Positions 1 to 8,713 are shown, numbered from the stretch's first letter. The stretch: 42,812 nucleotides of DNA from an uncultured Acetobacteraceae bacterium (GCA_903907955.1 CAIVPZ010000146.1:1-42812), one strand, 5' to 3'. A program made the numbers and translations. Notes: generated from the sequence alone by a model not told the origin.

Positions 1-626
1 GCAGGCGGCCTGCTTGCCGATCGCCATGCAGGTGTCCTTCGAGCCGCCGATGCCGATGCCGAAGATCGCCGGCTGGCAGGCCAGCCCCCGCCGTCCCGAC
101 TGCAGCAGGCAGTCGAGGAAGAACCGCTTGATGCCGTCGCGGCCGTCGCCGGGGAACAGCATCCGCCAGTCACTGCCGAACAGCCCGCCCTTGTGCACGG
201 CGATCAGGTCGAGCCAGTCGCCCGCCGGCTCGAAGCCGATCTCCGGCGCCAGCACGCCGACATTGTCGCCGGAATCGCGGCGGGTGAGCGGATGCACCCG
301 GTTGGGCCGCAGCGGTATGTCGGCGGTGGCGCTGGCGGTGGCGCGGCGCAACGCCCGCGCCAGCCCGACGAAGCCGCCTTCGATGGCCGCTTCGTTGCCC
401 GCCTTGACGTACCAGCGCGGCAGGCCGGTGTCGGCGCAGATCGGCCGGCGGTCCTGCTCCGCCGCCCGCCAGTTCTCCGCCAGCGCTGCCAGCACGAAGC
501 GCGGCAGCGGCTCGGTGGTGCCTCGGCCATGCGGCCGATGCCGGCGCGCACATCATCGGGCAGGTCGATGGCGGTGCGGCGCATCAGCGCCACCGCGGTC
601 CGCTCGATGTCGGCCAGGGCGATCAT
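1..626 (-). pseudogene. Class I fumarase / tartrate dehydratase alpha subunit, frameshifted and cut by window edge
   Basis: The ATG at 626 opens a protein beginning MIALADIERTAVALMRRTAI, typical of the alpha domain of [4Fe-4S] class I fumarate hydratases and L-tartrate dehydratases. About 35 codons in, near 520-525, the frame is lost. Restoring one base continues the family sequence: an ICADTG segment with the first cluster cysteine, RPNRVHPLTRRDSGDN, and near the window edge GIGIGGSKDTCMAIGKQA. The ATG overlaps the stop of the flavoprotein fragment by 4 nt, so the two were once an operon. Fumarase and tartrate dehydratase alpha subunits cannot be separated from this part. A sequencing indel is possible, but the neighbouring genes are also broken, so genuine decay is likelier. 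Confidence 0.72.
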
Positions 627-1090
627 GCCGCACCGCCGATGCGCCCGGCGGGCGGCGGGCGCAGCAGCGGGAAGGCGACCGGGCACAGGCCGACCGCCGG
701 CCGGCCACTCTCCAGCCGGACCACGGTATGGGTGGTCTGGTCCAGCGGTCCCGCTGCGGGATCGTCGGCGCGGTAATGAGCGCCGCGCGAGTCGGTGCGG
801 GCCAGGGCGGCGGTGGCGATGGCGCGGGCCACCAGCACCTGGTTGCCCAGGTTCAGCCGGTCCTGCCAGGTCGGGTTATAAAGGGGTTCACCGCCGACTC
901 CGGTCGCCTCGATCCCGGCGCCGATCTCCTCCAGTTCGGCCAGCGCCCCGGCGAGGCCGGCGGCGTCGCGGACGATCCCCACCTGGTCCCACATCAGGTC
1001 GAGCAGGCGCGCGCGCAGCCGATAGAGGTCGCCGGCGGGACGGGCAAGCGGGCGGATTGCCGCCGCCACCGCCGCCTCGACCGCCGCCGG
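623..1090 (-). pseudogene. C-terminal fragment of a fumarate reductase/succinate dehydrogenase-type flavoprotein
   Basis: About 155 codons in one frame match the C-terminal helical domain of FAD-dependent oxidoreductases of the succinate dehydrogenase/fumarate reductase/L-aspartate oxidase type: LRARLLDLMWDQVGIVRDAA followed by a leucine-rich helix, the segment LARTDSRGAHYRADDPA, and HTVVR. The FAD-binding part with the GxGxxG fold is absent. Immediately upstream, in another frame, lies the 5' part of an ABC ATPase gene, so a deletion joined the two near 1084-1093. It cannot be a working enzyme as it stands. Confidence 0.7.
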
Positions 1091-1623
1091 GTCAGCGCGT
1101 CGAGCGAGGCGAATGGTTCGTCCATCAACAGGATGTCCGGCTCCATCGCCATCGCCCGGGCGATCGCCACCCGCTGTTTCATGCCGCCCGACAAATGGTG
1201 CGGGTAATGGTCGGCGAACCGCGCGAGGCCGACCTTGTCGATCAGCCGCTGCGCCCGTTCGCGCACCGTCGCGTCCGCCAGGTCGCGCCTGGCCTGGCGC
1301 AACGGGAACTCGATGTTGCCGCGCACCGTCTTCCACGGCAGCAACTGGTCGAATTCCTGGAACACCATCATCCGGTCGGGGCCGGGCCGGGTGACCGGGT
1401 GGCCGTTCAGGGTGACCCGCCCCTCGACCGGCGCGATGAAGCCGCCGACGCATTTCAGCAGGGTTGACTTGCCGCAGCCCGAGGGGCCGAGCAGCACCAC
1501 CCGCTCGCCGCGACGGGCCTCGACATCGACCCGCCAGGTCGCGGTGACCAGTTCGGCGTTGGTGCGGTATTGCAGGGTCACGCCCTCGACCCGCAACAGC
1601 GGGGGCGCGGGGTCAGCATTCAT
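1084..1623 (-). pseudogene. ABC transporter ATPase (NitT/TauT type), 3'-truncated
   Basis: The start MNADPAPPLLRVEGV fits ATPases of nitrate/sulfonate/taurine importers. Walker A is GPSGCGKSTLLK (about residues 46-57), the Q-loop is VFQEFDQLLPW, the signature is LSGGMKQRVAIARA and Walker B is ILLMDEPFASLDALTR. Homology stops right after the D-loop. The switch histidine region (THDxxEA) and the last 70-80 residues are missing, replaced out of frame by the flavoprotein C-terminus. The start overlaps the upstream Ldh fragment by 11 nt, so this was an operon of transporter and oxidoreductase genes. Calling it inactive is inference from the missing H-loop. Confidence 0.75.
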
Positions 1624-1939
1624 CCCGCTCGGCTCCTGTCGGAAAGGGAAGGCCGAACCGAGCCCCCAGGGCGGCCAGTTCGGCAAGCACGGCGGCCGAC
1701 GGGGTGATCCGGTCGGCGGGTTCCGCCCGGCCGGCCATGTGGGCATCGAAGGCGTCCCGGCCGACGATCCGCGCGGGGTCGGTGGTGGGGCGGCCATCGC
1801 GGCCGATGGCCCAGCCGGGCGGGATCGGGGCGCCGTCGCGGGCGGCGAGCAGGACGTTGCCGCGCGCCACAAGGCTGAGCGACGGATCGACCACCAGCGG
1901 CGGCCCGTCCGGCAGCGGGGCGGCGAAGGCGACCCAGGA
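1613..1939 (-). pseudogene. Remnant of a malate/L-lactate dehydrogenase (Ldh family) gene
   Basis: Within a longer open frame (to 2254), the stretch VAFAAPLPDGPPLVVD...ARGNVLLAARDG...PPGWAIGRDGRPTTDP matches the central part of Ldh-family NAD(P)-dependent malate/L-lactate/ureidoglycolate dehydrogenases. It is then followed directly by a helix like the very C-terminus of that family (ITPSAAVLAELAALGARFG). Roughly 100 or more residues normally lie between these two segments, and the whole N-terminal part is missing, so both an internal and a 5' deletion are implied. The upstream part of the frame (1940-2254), including KRRPGRYERWGLSLPGLVL, is not recognised and may belong to another gene, perhaps the start of a permease. 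Confidence 0.55.
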
Positions 1940-2225
1940 CAGGACGAGGCCAGGCAGCGACAGGCCCCACCGCTCGTACCGTCCAGGACGGCGCTTCAGG
2001 CCTGCCATGGAGTCAGTCAGCCTCCGCTCCAGCACGGCAATCGCGCCAACCGCATCACGGGCCGTGGAATTGCCCGTGATTCGCCGGACGTCGATGATGG
2101 CTGGCCATGTTGCGTGGCCGTATGCACCGTGATGAACCCTTGCTGAAAGCGCTTGCAGGGTCGAAGCACCAGTTGCCCTCTGAGTCAAAGTGGGGAATTT
2201 GATGGGGCCAATTTCCAGAGCAGAA

Positions 2226-2254
2226 AATCTGAAAGCACTTATAATTTCTGTCAA
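2226..2254 (-). promoter_or_regulatory. Candidate sigma70 promoter of the decayed cluster
   Basis: On the minus strand a perfect TTGACA (2249-2254) stands 17 nt from CAGATT (2226-2231, 3 of 6 consensus bases), in a locally AT-rich stretch unlike its surroundings. It points into the broken operon at 1-2254. The -10 is weak, so this is tentative. Confidence 0.3.
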
Positions 2255-2310
2255 TTACGAAAAAAATCACGACCCACGACGTGGCATGCGCTGCCGGCGG
2301 TTCCGCCGCC

Positions 2311-2379
2311 ACCGTCTTCGCGCATGCGCCGGCGCAGCGGGCTGATGGGCGGTGAAACCGGCTGGATGGTCACCTGGTC
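2311..2379 (-). pseudogene. Possible N-terminal trace of a tyrosine recombinase
   Basis: A minus-strand frame reads VTIQPVSPPISPLRRRMRED before losing resemblance. To my memory this resembles the N-terminal tail of tyrosine recombinases that travel with IS91-like elements (a TxQPVSPLRQRM start). Only about 20 residues match and there is no catalytic region, so this is at most a scar. The rest of the interval 2255-2544 shows no gene; it contains a 7-bp stem hairpin (CTTCGGC/GCCGAAG near 2379-2397). Confidence 0.22.
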
Positions 2380-2544
2380 TTCGGCTTGCGCCGAAGGGTG
2401 ACTCTCCAAGAGAAAAAAAGACCGAAGCAGGTTTGTCCTTCCGCGAAGCGGGTTCGTGCCTGGGCCGATTCCCGCCATCCGGCAAAGTCGCTGGCCCGAC
2501 ACCGCCGGCAACCGGCTCATAAAGTTGCCACCAAACCAAGCACC

Positions 2545-4008
2545 CTAACGCACGCCGCCCGGCCAGAACACCACCCGAATGGTCTGGGCCAGAATAAGCA
2601 CATCCAGCAGAACCGAAAAATTCTTCACGTAGTACAGATCATAACTGAGCTTGTTGCGGGCATCCTCCACCGAGGCGCCGTACGGATAGTTCACCTGCGC
2701 CCAACCGGTCAGCCCCGCCTTCACCATGTGGCGCTCGTTGTACAGCGGAATCTCGCGGGTAAGCGCGGCGACGAAAACCGGTCGCTCCGGGCGCGGGCCG
2801 ACGATCGACATGTCGCCGCGCAGCACATTGAACAGTTGCGGCAACTCGTCGATCCGGCTGCGCCGCAGGAATCGGCCCACCCTGGTCACCCGCGAATCCT
2901 GCTCCCCCGCCCACACCGCGCCGCCGGCCTCGGCGTCCACCCGCATGGTGCGCAGCTTGAACACCTCGAATACCCGTCCGTCGCGGGTTATCCGTTCCTG
3001 CCGGTACAGCACCGGGCCGTGCCCTTCCAGCCGGATCGCCGCCATGGCCACCGCCAGGAAAGGCGCGGTCAGCACAAGAATGACCAGGCTGGTCACCAGG
3101 TCGAAGGCACGCTTGAGAACGCGGTCGATCAGGGTGAAGGTGAAGCCGTCCGAATACAGCACCCAGCCCAGCTCGATATGGGCAAGGTCGATCCGCCGGG
3201 TTTCGCGCTCGATGAAGCTGAGATACTGCACGATCGGGAATCCCGCCTTCTTGCACTCCAGCAGGTTCTCCAGCTTCATGCCGCGGCGTTCGTCCGGGGC
3301 GATGACGATCTGGTGCACGTCGTGGCGGTGGGCGATGCCAAGGATATCGAACTCCGGCGCATCGAGCACCAGGGTGCGGCCCGGCCGGTCATCGTCCAGG
3401 CGCACACGCTCGCCCAGCACCGGATGGTGCACGAAGATCACTTCGTCCTGGAAGCTGCTGCTCTCGGCGCGAATCCGGTCGATCAGGTCGCGCGCGCGCT
3501 GGCCGGCGCCCACCACCAGCAGGCGGCGGCGGAATGCTCCGGTCTCGATCAGCACGGCGAAGCCCAGGCGCGCCGCGGTGGCGCACAGCACGAAACAGAC
3601 CACCGACACGGCGAACAAGCCCGCCTTCCAGGCGGTGCCGGGCGGGCAGGGAATGCGGAAGGCCAGGCACACCGCTCCGGCCACCACCCAGGCGGCAACC
3701 GCGGCCAGCCCCGCCACCAGCGGGGTACGGGCGATCGAGCGCCGCAACGCCAGCATGGCATCGCGCCGGTACAGCCCGAGCGCGTACAGGAACAGCAGCC
3801 AGCAGCCGAACGCCGCCAGCGCGTTAACCTCGAAGCCCCGCCGTTCCGGCGCCTGTGCCCCGGTTTCGAGCCACGCCGCCGCCAGCATCCAGGCCGGCGC
3901 GCTCAGCAGCGCATCGAGCGCGAACAGCGCCCCGGCGGTATTGGAGAACGACCGGCCGCGCAGCAGCCCGTTGGGGCGGCCGGCCGGCGAGCGAGGCTGC
4001 GGCGCCAT
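2545..4008 (-). CDS. Polyprenyl-phosphate sugar-1-phosphate transferase (exopolysaccharide type)
   Basis: A 487-residue membrane protein that should transfer a sugar-1-phosphate from a nucleotide sugar to undecaprenyl phosphate, the first step of repeat-unit assembly for an exopolysaccharide. The N-terminal half has four hydrophobic segments and a Rossmann-like CoA-binding-type region (LLVVGAGQRARDLIDRIRAE). A fifth membrane segment (FDLVTSLVILVLTAPFLAVA) precedes the catalytic bacterial sugar transferase domain, with VFKLRTMRVDAE, RIDELPQLFNVLRGDMSIVG and PRPER. The layout fits the PEP-CTERM/EpsB-type subfamily as I remember it. An upstream in-frame ATG at 4119 exists, but 4008 gives a more usual N-terminus. 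No polysaccharide genes adjoin, so it is a stand-alone initiating enzyme here. Confidence 0.88.
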   Translation of the reverse strand: MAPQPRSPAGRPNGLLRGRSFSNTAGALFALDALLSAPAWMLAAAWLETGAQAPERRGFEVNALAAFGCWLLFLYALGLYRRDAMLALRRSIARTPLVAGLAAVAAWVVAGAVCLAFRIPCPPGTAWKAGLFAVSVVCFVLCATAARLGFAVLIETGAFRRRLLVVGAGQRARDLIDRIRAESSSFQDEVIFVHHPVLGERVRLDDDRPGRTLVLDAPEFDILGIAHRHDVHQIVIAPDERRGMKLENLLECKKAGFPIVQYLSFIERETRRIDLAHIELGWVLYSDGFTFTLIDRVLKRAFDLVTSLVILVLTAPFLAVAMAAIRLEGHGPVLYRQERITRDGRVFEVFKLRTMRVDAEAGGAVWAGEQDSRVTRVGRFLRRSRIDELPQLFNVLRGDMSIVGPRPERPVFVAALTREIPLYNERHMVKAGLTGWAQVNYPYGASVEDARNKLSYDLYYVKNFSVLLDVLILAQTIRVVFWPGGVR

Positions 4009-4149
4009 CCCCGCCGCCCCTAGAGCGACCGCAATCCGGCAACGGGCCTGCGCAGGCCGCCGGTGGAACGGAATGCAATTGCTTCGGGCATGTCGGGCGT
4101 TTCCGTTGGTCTGCCGCAAGGTAACAGCGTCAACCGGCCGCGCCAGCCC

Positions 4150-4308
4150 TTATGCCGCCAGCGACGGCCGCTTTTCCGCCCACGGAATCGCCTGCCCGAA
4201 CGCCGCGCGGCTGATGGCCGCGGTGGCCGTCACCGGCGAGATGGTCTTCGCGCGGATCATTGCCGCCATGCCGGTGGCGGGCGGGAAGTCCGGGGCTTCG
4301 CCGGTCAT
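4150..4308 (-). CDS. Small ORF, possible amidase N-terminal fragment
   Basis: A 52-codon frame begins 24 nt after the aminotransferase stop, with a purine-rich leader (GGGAAGGGAAACGGG) directly before ATG. The segment MAAMIRAKTISPVTATAAIS resembles the N-terminal helix of amidase-signature enzymes (IRAKxISPVE). Nothing after it fits and no catalytic Ser-Ser-Lys region is present. It may be a remnant of an amidase gene that followed the aminotransferase, or a chance ORF. Confidence 0.3.
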   Translation of the reverse strand: MTGEAPDFPPATGMAAMIRAKTISPVTATAAISRAAFGQAIPWAEKRPSLAA

Positions 4309-4332
4309 CCCGTTTCCCTTCCCGCCACCGGA

Positions 4333-5739
4333 TCAGGCCGGCAATTCGTTCTCCGCCCGCAGCATGCGGATCGCCTCGCGGTAGGCGGCGACCGTGTCGG
4401 CGATATCGGCGCCGGTATGGGTGGTGGAGGTGAAGCCGCCGAGCCGCGGGTTGGGATCGACCCCGTTCACCAGCAGCGCCAGCCGCAGGCGGCGGACCAG
4501 CACCGGGTCGCCGCCCTTCAGCTCCTCGATGGCGCAGGCGTGCGGATCGAAGCTGTCCGGCCGGATGCCGGCCCGCTGCTTCGGATTGGTGAACAGGTGA
4601 AAACCGGAGCTGGTGCCATAGGCGGCCCAGGGCAGCTGTTCCGCCGTCAGCACCGCATTCAGCCCGGCCCGCAGTTCGCCGGCCCGGGCGGCGGCGACCT
4701 CGTTGGCGTCGGTCTCGGCGAGTTCGGTGAGGCAGGCGATGCCCGCCGCGGCGGAGATCGGGTTCGCGTTGAACGTGCCGGGATGGTAGATTTTCTCCCG
4801 CCCGGCGGCTGCGGTCGCCGCGAAATCGAGCAGGTCGAGGATGTCCTTGCGGCCCGCCACCGCCGCCCCCGGCAGGCCGCCGGCGACGATCTTGGCGAAG
4901 CTGGACAGGTCCGGCCGGATGCCGAACGCCCCCTGGGCACCGCCGCGCGAGGTGCGGAAACCGGTGATGACTTCATCGAAGATCAGCAGCACGCCGTGCT
5001 GTTCGGTCAGTGCGCGCAGCCCGTGCAGGAATTCCGGCTCCACCGGCACCTGGCCGAACGACGAGCCGGTCGGCTCCAGGATGATGGCGCAGATGTCGCG
5101 GCGGTCACGCAGCGTGGCGGCCACCGCGCCCAGGTCGTTGGGCGGGAGGAGAATGGCCTTCTCCGCCACCCCGGCCAGCACGCCCGGTGTCGGCGTGCCG
5201 TCGAAGTGGTTGGCGTAGCCGTGCGTCATGTGGTCCTGCCAGCCGTGGAAATGGCCTTTGAACCGCAGCAGGGTGTCGCGTCCGGTGAAGGCGCGCGCCA
5301 GCCGCACCGCCATCAGGGTGGCCTCGGTGCCCGAGGAGGTGAAGCGCACCCGCTCGGCCGCGGGCACCAGGCGCTGGATGGCGCGTGCCCAGCCGATCTC
5401 GCCCGGGTGGTTGGCACCGAACTGCGATCCCTCGGCCACCGCCGCGGTGACCGCCGCGGTGACCCTGGGGTGGCAGTGGCCGAGGATCAGTGCGCCGTGG
5501 CCGCCGAAGAAGTCGATGTAGCGGTTGCCGTCCACGTCCCACTTATGCGGCCCGGCGGCGCGCGCGATGTAGGGGCTGTAGGGGTCTAGATGGCGGGCGT
5601 CGTGGGCGATGCCGCTGGGAAGCAGCGCCGCGGCCTGGCAGGCAAGTTCGCCGGAGCGCGGGGTGCGCTGGCGATAGGCCGCGACGATGCGTGAGTTGGT
5701 GCCCCCAGGCAACCCGGTCGCTTCACCGGTGGGTGCCAT
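4333..5739 (-). CDS. Class III PLP-dependent aminotransferase, glutamate-1-semialdehyde aminomutase-like
   Basis: A 468-residue fold-type I PLP enzyme. Visible landmarks are ALILGHCHPRV, the cofactor-binding FTSSGTEATLMAVRLARAFT, FKGHFHGW, LLIFDEVITGFR (the PLP-ring aspartate) and SFAKIVAGGLPGAAVAGR with the Schiff-base lysine, then HPGTFNANPIS. This set is closest to HemL-like proteins. Alphaproteobacteria normally make 5-aminolevulinate with ALA synthase, and no other haem gene is near, so a catabolic or secondary-metabolic aminotransferase is likelier than tetrapyrrole synthesis. The start has GGAG 8-9 nt upstream. The substrate cannot be read from the sequence. Confidence 0.85.
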   Translation of the reverse strand: MAPTGEATGLPGGTNSRIVAAYRQRTPRSGELACQAAALLPSGIAHDARHLDPYSPYIARAAGPHKWDVDGNRYIDFFGGHGALILGHCHPRVTAAVTAAVAEGSQFGANHPGEIGWARAIQRLVPAAERVRFTSSGTEATLMAVRLARAFTGRDTLLRFKGHFHGWQDHMTHGYANHFDGTPTPGVLAGVAEKAILLPPNDLGAVAATLRDRRDICAIILEPTGSSFGQVPVEPEFLHGLRALTEQHGVLLIFDEVITGFRTSRGGAQGAFGIRPDLSSFAKIVAGGLPGAAVAGRKDILDLLDFAATAAAGREKIYHPGTFNANPISAAAGIACLTELAETDANEVAAARAGELRAGLNAVLTAEQLPWAAYGTSSGFHLFTNPKQRAGIRPDSFDPHACAIEELKGGDPVLVRRLRLALLVNGVDPNPRLGGFTSTTHTGADIADTVAAYREAIRMLRAENELPA

Positions 5740-5832
5740 CCTGCGTGCTCCTGGATTGTTCTTGGCCGCCCTTTGACCACCGGCGGCGCGGTTCGGGAAG
5801 GGGGCGAGACCCCTGGCCTTGCATGCCTGCCG

Positions 5833-6525
5833 TCAGCCGCGAAACCCGGTCGCCACCACGTAAAGCTCGCTGCTCTCCTTGCGGCTGGCGGCCGGCTTGG
5901 CGTGGCGGACCGTGGCGAAGCGGAGTTTCATCGGCTCCAGCAATTGCCGCTCCGCGCCACCCTGGAACACCTTGGCCACAAAGGCGCCGCCCGGGACGAG
6001 CACCTGGCAGGCGAAATCCAGCGCCAGCTCGGCCAGTGCCAGGATGCGAATGTGGTCGGTGGCGGCGTGGCCGGTGGTGTTGGGGGCCATGTCGGACAGC
6101 ACGAGATCGGCCGGCCCGCCCAGCAGCGCCTGCAACTGCGCCGGCATATCGTCGGCGTGGAAATCGCCGACCAGGAAGGTCGCGCCCGACACCGGTTCGA
6201 TCGGCAGCAGATCAAGGCCCAGCACCTGCCCGGCGCCGCGCTGCACCGCAACCTGGCTCCAGCCGCCGGGGGCGGCGCCGAGGTCGAGCACGCGGGCGCC
6301 CTTGCGGATCAGGTGGTAGCGATCGTCCAGTTCGATCAGCTTGAAGGCGGCGCGCGACCGCCAGCCCTGCGTCCTGGCGGCGACCACGTAGGGGTCGTTG
6401 AGCTGGCGCTTCAGCCAGCGTTGCGAGGCCGGGCTGCGTTTGTCGGCGGTGCGCAGCCGGACGGTGAGACTGCGCTGGGCGCCCCTGCCTGGCGATGGCG
6501 GCGTCTTGCCGCCCTTGGCCGCCAT
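5833..6525 (-). CDS. rlmE: 23S rRNA (uridine-2'-O)-methyltransferase RlmE/FtsJ
   Basis: A 230-residue SAM-dependent methyltransferase that 2'-O-methylates U2552 in the A-loop of 23S rRNA. After a basic N-terminus come SRAAFKLIELDDRYHLIRKG, motif I VLDLGAAPGGWSQVA, DLVLSDMAPNTTGH and the AKVFQGG strand, ending SSELYVVATGFRG. The K-D-K-E catalytic residues of the family are all present. The ATG at 6525 lies 2 nt after the stop of the upstream phosphatase gene, which supports this start over a longer frame to 6567 and indicates co-transcription. Confidence 0.93.
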   Translation of the reverse strand: MAAKGGKTPPSPGRGAQRSLTVRLRTADKRSPASQRWLKRQLNDPYVVAARTQGWRSRAAFKLIELDDRYHLIRKGARVLDLGAAPGGWSQVAVQRGAGQVLGLDLLPIEPVSGATFLVGDFHADDMPAQLQALLGGPADLVLSDMAPNTTGHAATDHIRILALAELALDFACQVLVPGGAFVAKVFQGGAERQLLEPMKLRFATVRHAKPAASRKESSELYVVATGFRG

Positions 6526-6527
6526 GC

Positions 6528-7586
6528 TCAGGCCTCCGCCTGGGCGTGGGCGGCCGGTCTGGACCATGGGGGGTGCGGGGTGCGGGTGCGGTTGGCTCGG
6601 ATCATGCGCAGCAGCATACCCTCCCGCAGCCCGCGATCGGCTACCATGATTTCGGGGGCCGGCCAGAGCGTGTGGATGGCGGCGAAGATGGCGCAGCCCG
6701 GCAGCACGAAATCCGACCGCTCAGGCCCGATGCAGGGGTGTTCGGCCAGCCCCGCCCGTCCCAGGGCGCGCAGGCTCTGCATCGCCGCCTGGGCGTCGGC
6801 ATGGGTCAGCACGGCGCCATCCACCGCCGGACGGCTGTAGCGCGGCAGGTCCAGCGCGATGCCGGCCAGCGTGGTGACGGTGCCGGAGGTGCCGAGCAGA
6901 TGCACCCCGCCGTGGCGGATCTCCTGACCGATGCAATGCACCGACTCGAACGGCCGCAGGCGGTCGATCACGTCGTCGCGCATGGCCGCGAACCCAATCG
7001 CGTCCTCGCCATGGCTGCCGAAATGCTCCGCGAGGGTCACCACCCCCACCGGCAGCGACACATAGCCGATCAGTTCCGGCCGCCCGTGCGGGGTCAGGCG
7101 GACCCAGGCGAGCTCGGTGGATCCGCCGCCGATGTCGAACAGCAGCGCCCGCCGCCCCCCCCTGCGCAGCAGCGGCGCGCAGCTTTCCAGGGCCAGTTCG
7201 GCTTCCTCACGGCTGGAGATGACGTCGATGGTCAGCCCGGTTTCCGCCCGCACCCGGGCGAGGAACTCGCGGCCATTGGCGGCGCGCCGGCAGGCTTCGG
7301 TGGCAATGGCGCGGACGGCGTGCACGTGGCGGCGCACCAGGCGGGCGGCGCAGCCATGCAGGGCGACCATGGCGCGTTCCATGCCATCCTGGCTCAACCG
7401 GCCGGTGTGATGCAGCCCTTCGCCCAGCCGGACGATGCGGCTGAAGCTGTCCACCACGCGAAACCCGTCGCCGGCCGGCGTGCCGACCAGCAGCCTGCAG
7501 TTGTTGGTTCCCAGGTCCAGCGCGGCGAAGGCCGGCGCCGGCACCCGGGTTGATCCGTTCAACGCCTGTGCGGAGATGTCGACCAT
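6528..7586 (-). CDS. Ppx/GppA family phosphatase (exopolyphosphatase or pppGpp phosphatase)
   Basis: An ASKHA-fold phosphatase of about 352 residues. AFAALDLGTNNCRLLVG is the phosphate-1 loop, VISSREEAELA and LLFDIGGGSTELAWV give the second loop and catalytic region, and GTSGTVTTLAGIALDL the third. The protein lacks the extra C-terminal domains of long E. coli Ppx, as is usual for short alphaproteobacterial members. I chose ATG 7586 because GGAAGG lies 7 nt upstream; in-frame starts at 7652 and 7712 lack a good ribosome site. It is followed directly by rlmE. A 98-bp repeat element lies 137 bp upstream and may affect its promoter. Confidence 0.88.
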   Translation of the reverse strand: MVDISAQALNGSTRVPAPAFAALDLGTNNCRLLVGTPAGDGFRVVDSFSRIVRLGEGLHHTGRLSQDGMERAMVALHGCAARLVRRHVHAVRAIATEACRRAANGREFLARVRAETGLTIDVISSREEAELALESCAPLLRRGGRRALLFDIGGGSTELAWVRLTPHGRPELIGYVSLPVGVVTLAEHFGSHGEDAIGFAAMRDDVIDRLRPFESVHCIGQEIRHGGVHLLGTSGTVTTLAGIALDLPRYSRPAVDGAVLTHADAQAAMQSLRALGRAGLAEHPCIGPERSDFVLPGCAIFAAIHTLWPAPEIMVADRGLREGMLLRMIRANRTRTPHPPWSRPAAHAQAEA

Positions 7587-7722
7587 GGCAAAGGCCTTCC
7601 GCAACTGTGAACGGCCATTGTTCTCGGCTGGCGCCGCCGCTTCAAGCCCCATTTCGCGTTCGTGACGGCGCGGGCAGCGGCGGCGGAGCCGGACCAGCAA
7701 TTCCAAATCCACGATCTGCTGA

Positions 7723-7820
7723 GAGTTGGAAAAAGAATGCCCGCAGGCCGCCGGACGATCACGGAACCCTCAATGATGTCAGCGGGCGTACTTTTCCAGG
7801 TTCGATTGCTTTTCAGGCGC
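7723..7820 (+). mobile_element. 98-bp miniature element, copy C (divergent)
   Basis: This stretch aligns over its whole length with the copies at 18802-18899 and 19902-19999: same length (98 bp), same core (AATGATGTCAGCGGGCGT) and right end (CGATTGCTTTTCAG). Both sides carry TGA (7720-7722 and 7821-7823), as expected of a 3-bp target duplication. Its termini have diverged from GAGCTTGTGAA, so it is the oldest of the three. It has no coding capacity. Confidence 0.75.
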
Positions 7821-7904
7821 TGAGCAGAAATGCCGGGCGCCATCCAGGCCGGCCAGACGGGCCGGCGGGAAGAAAAGTGGCGCGCGGACAAACAGGCAGC
7901 GAAC

Positions 7905-7937
7905 AAAAAAGCGGGCGGCACGAGGATCGTGCCGCCC
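7905..7937 (-). terminator. Strong intrinsic terminator facing left
   Basis: An 11-bp perfect GC-rich stem (GGGCGGCACGA/TCGTGCCGCCC, 3-nt loop) is followed on the minus strand by GC and six T residues. No minus-strand gene is recognisable upstream between here and the plus-strand CHAP gene at 8147, so it may end a small untranslated RNA. The rest of 7824-8146 shows no gene. Confidence 0.72.
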
Positions 7938-8146
7938 GAAGTGCCCGCGGGTCCGGTTGTGAACGGAGCGCCGCGGAAGGGGAGGAAGTCCGAAGCCGAT
8001 CTGGCCTCGGACGACATCCTGCGCGCCGGTGGTCACTGTCTGGTTAATCCGGTGCGGTTGCGGCGGAATTCTTTGCGCCGCCATGCCGGGCTGCCCCGGA
8101 GAGGATTGCGCCGGTTGCCCGGGTTGGTTCATATTCCGGATGCACG

Positions 8147-8713
8147 ATGCCACGCATGGTCCTGTCTGCAAGCAGCTTTCGCCTGCTCACCCTGCTGCTG
8201 GCAGGGAGCGTCTCGGCCTGCGCTTCGAGCGGCTTTGACACCGGGCCAAACCTCGCCGCCGCCAGCCGCCAGCCGGGCCTCAACTGCGCCCCGTTCGCCC
8301 GCGCGCTGTCCGGCATCGCCCTGTACGGCGCGGCCGACAGCTGGTGGAGCGCGGCGGCCGGCCGGTATGACCGCGCGGCGCGGCCGGAGGTCGGCGCCGT
8401 GCTGGTGCTGCGCCGTGGCGAGCGCCTCGCCTACGGTCATGTCGCCGTGGTTTCGCGCCTGCTGGCGCCGCGGCGGATGCTGGTGATCCAGGCCAACTGG
8501 GTGCCCGACGAACTCACCGAGGACCAGCTCGCGGTCGATGTGTCGCCGGGCAACGACTGGACCGAGGTGCGGATGTGGTGGCCGCCGGCCAATGCCATGG
8601 GCGGCCACACCTACCCGGCCTACGGCTTCATCCTGCCGCCGGCGCCGGCCAGCCATGCGGCGCTGCGCGACGCCGCGCGCCCGGCCGCCCGGCTGGCGCT
8701 GAACGCGGAATGA
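8147..8713 (+). CDS. CHAP-domain lipoprotein, putative cell-wall amidase/peptidase
   Basis: A 188-residue protein with an N-terminal hydrophobic signal ending in a lipobox-like VSAC (Cys25), so probably an outer-membrane or periplasmic lipoprotein. The body is a CHAP domain: Cys47 in LNCAPFAR is the expected nucleophile, His98 in YGHVAVVS its partner, and QANW follows. CHAP enzymes cut peptidoglycan amide bonds. Similar one-domain proteins are common in Acetobacteraceae. Two ATGs (8147, 8156) are possible. There is no clear operon partner; tatA starts 135 bp downstream. Confidence 0.8.
   Translation: MPRMVLSASSFRLLTLLLAGSVSACASSGFDTGPNLAAASRQPGLNCAPFARALSGIALYGAADSWWSAAAGRYDRAARPEVGAVLVLRRGERLAYGHVAVVSRLLAPRRMLVIQANWVPDELTEDQLAVDVSPGNDWTEVRMWWPPANAMGGHTYPAYGFILPPAPASHAALRDAARPAARLALNAE

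Noticed and set aside
4333-5739. Assignment of the aminotransferase as hemL of tetrapyrrole synthesis
   Set aside because: Alphaproteobacteria use ALA synthase, and no haem genes adjoin; only a family-level call is justified.
7960-8040. GAGGAAGTCCG on the plus strand, recalling the RNase P RNA motif
   Set aside because: No other conserved P RNA regions are present and the interval is too short.
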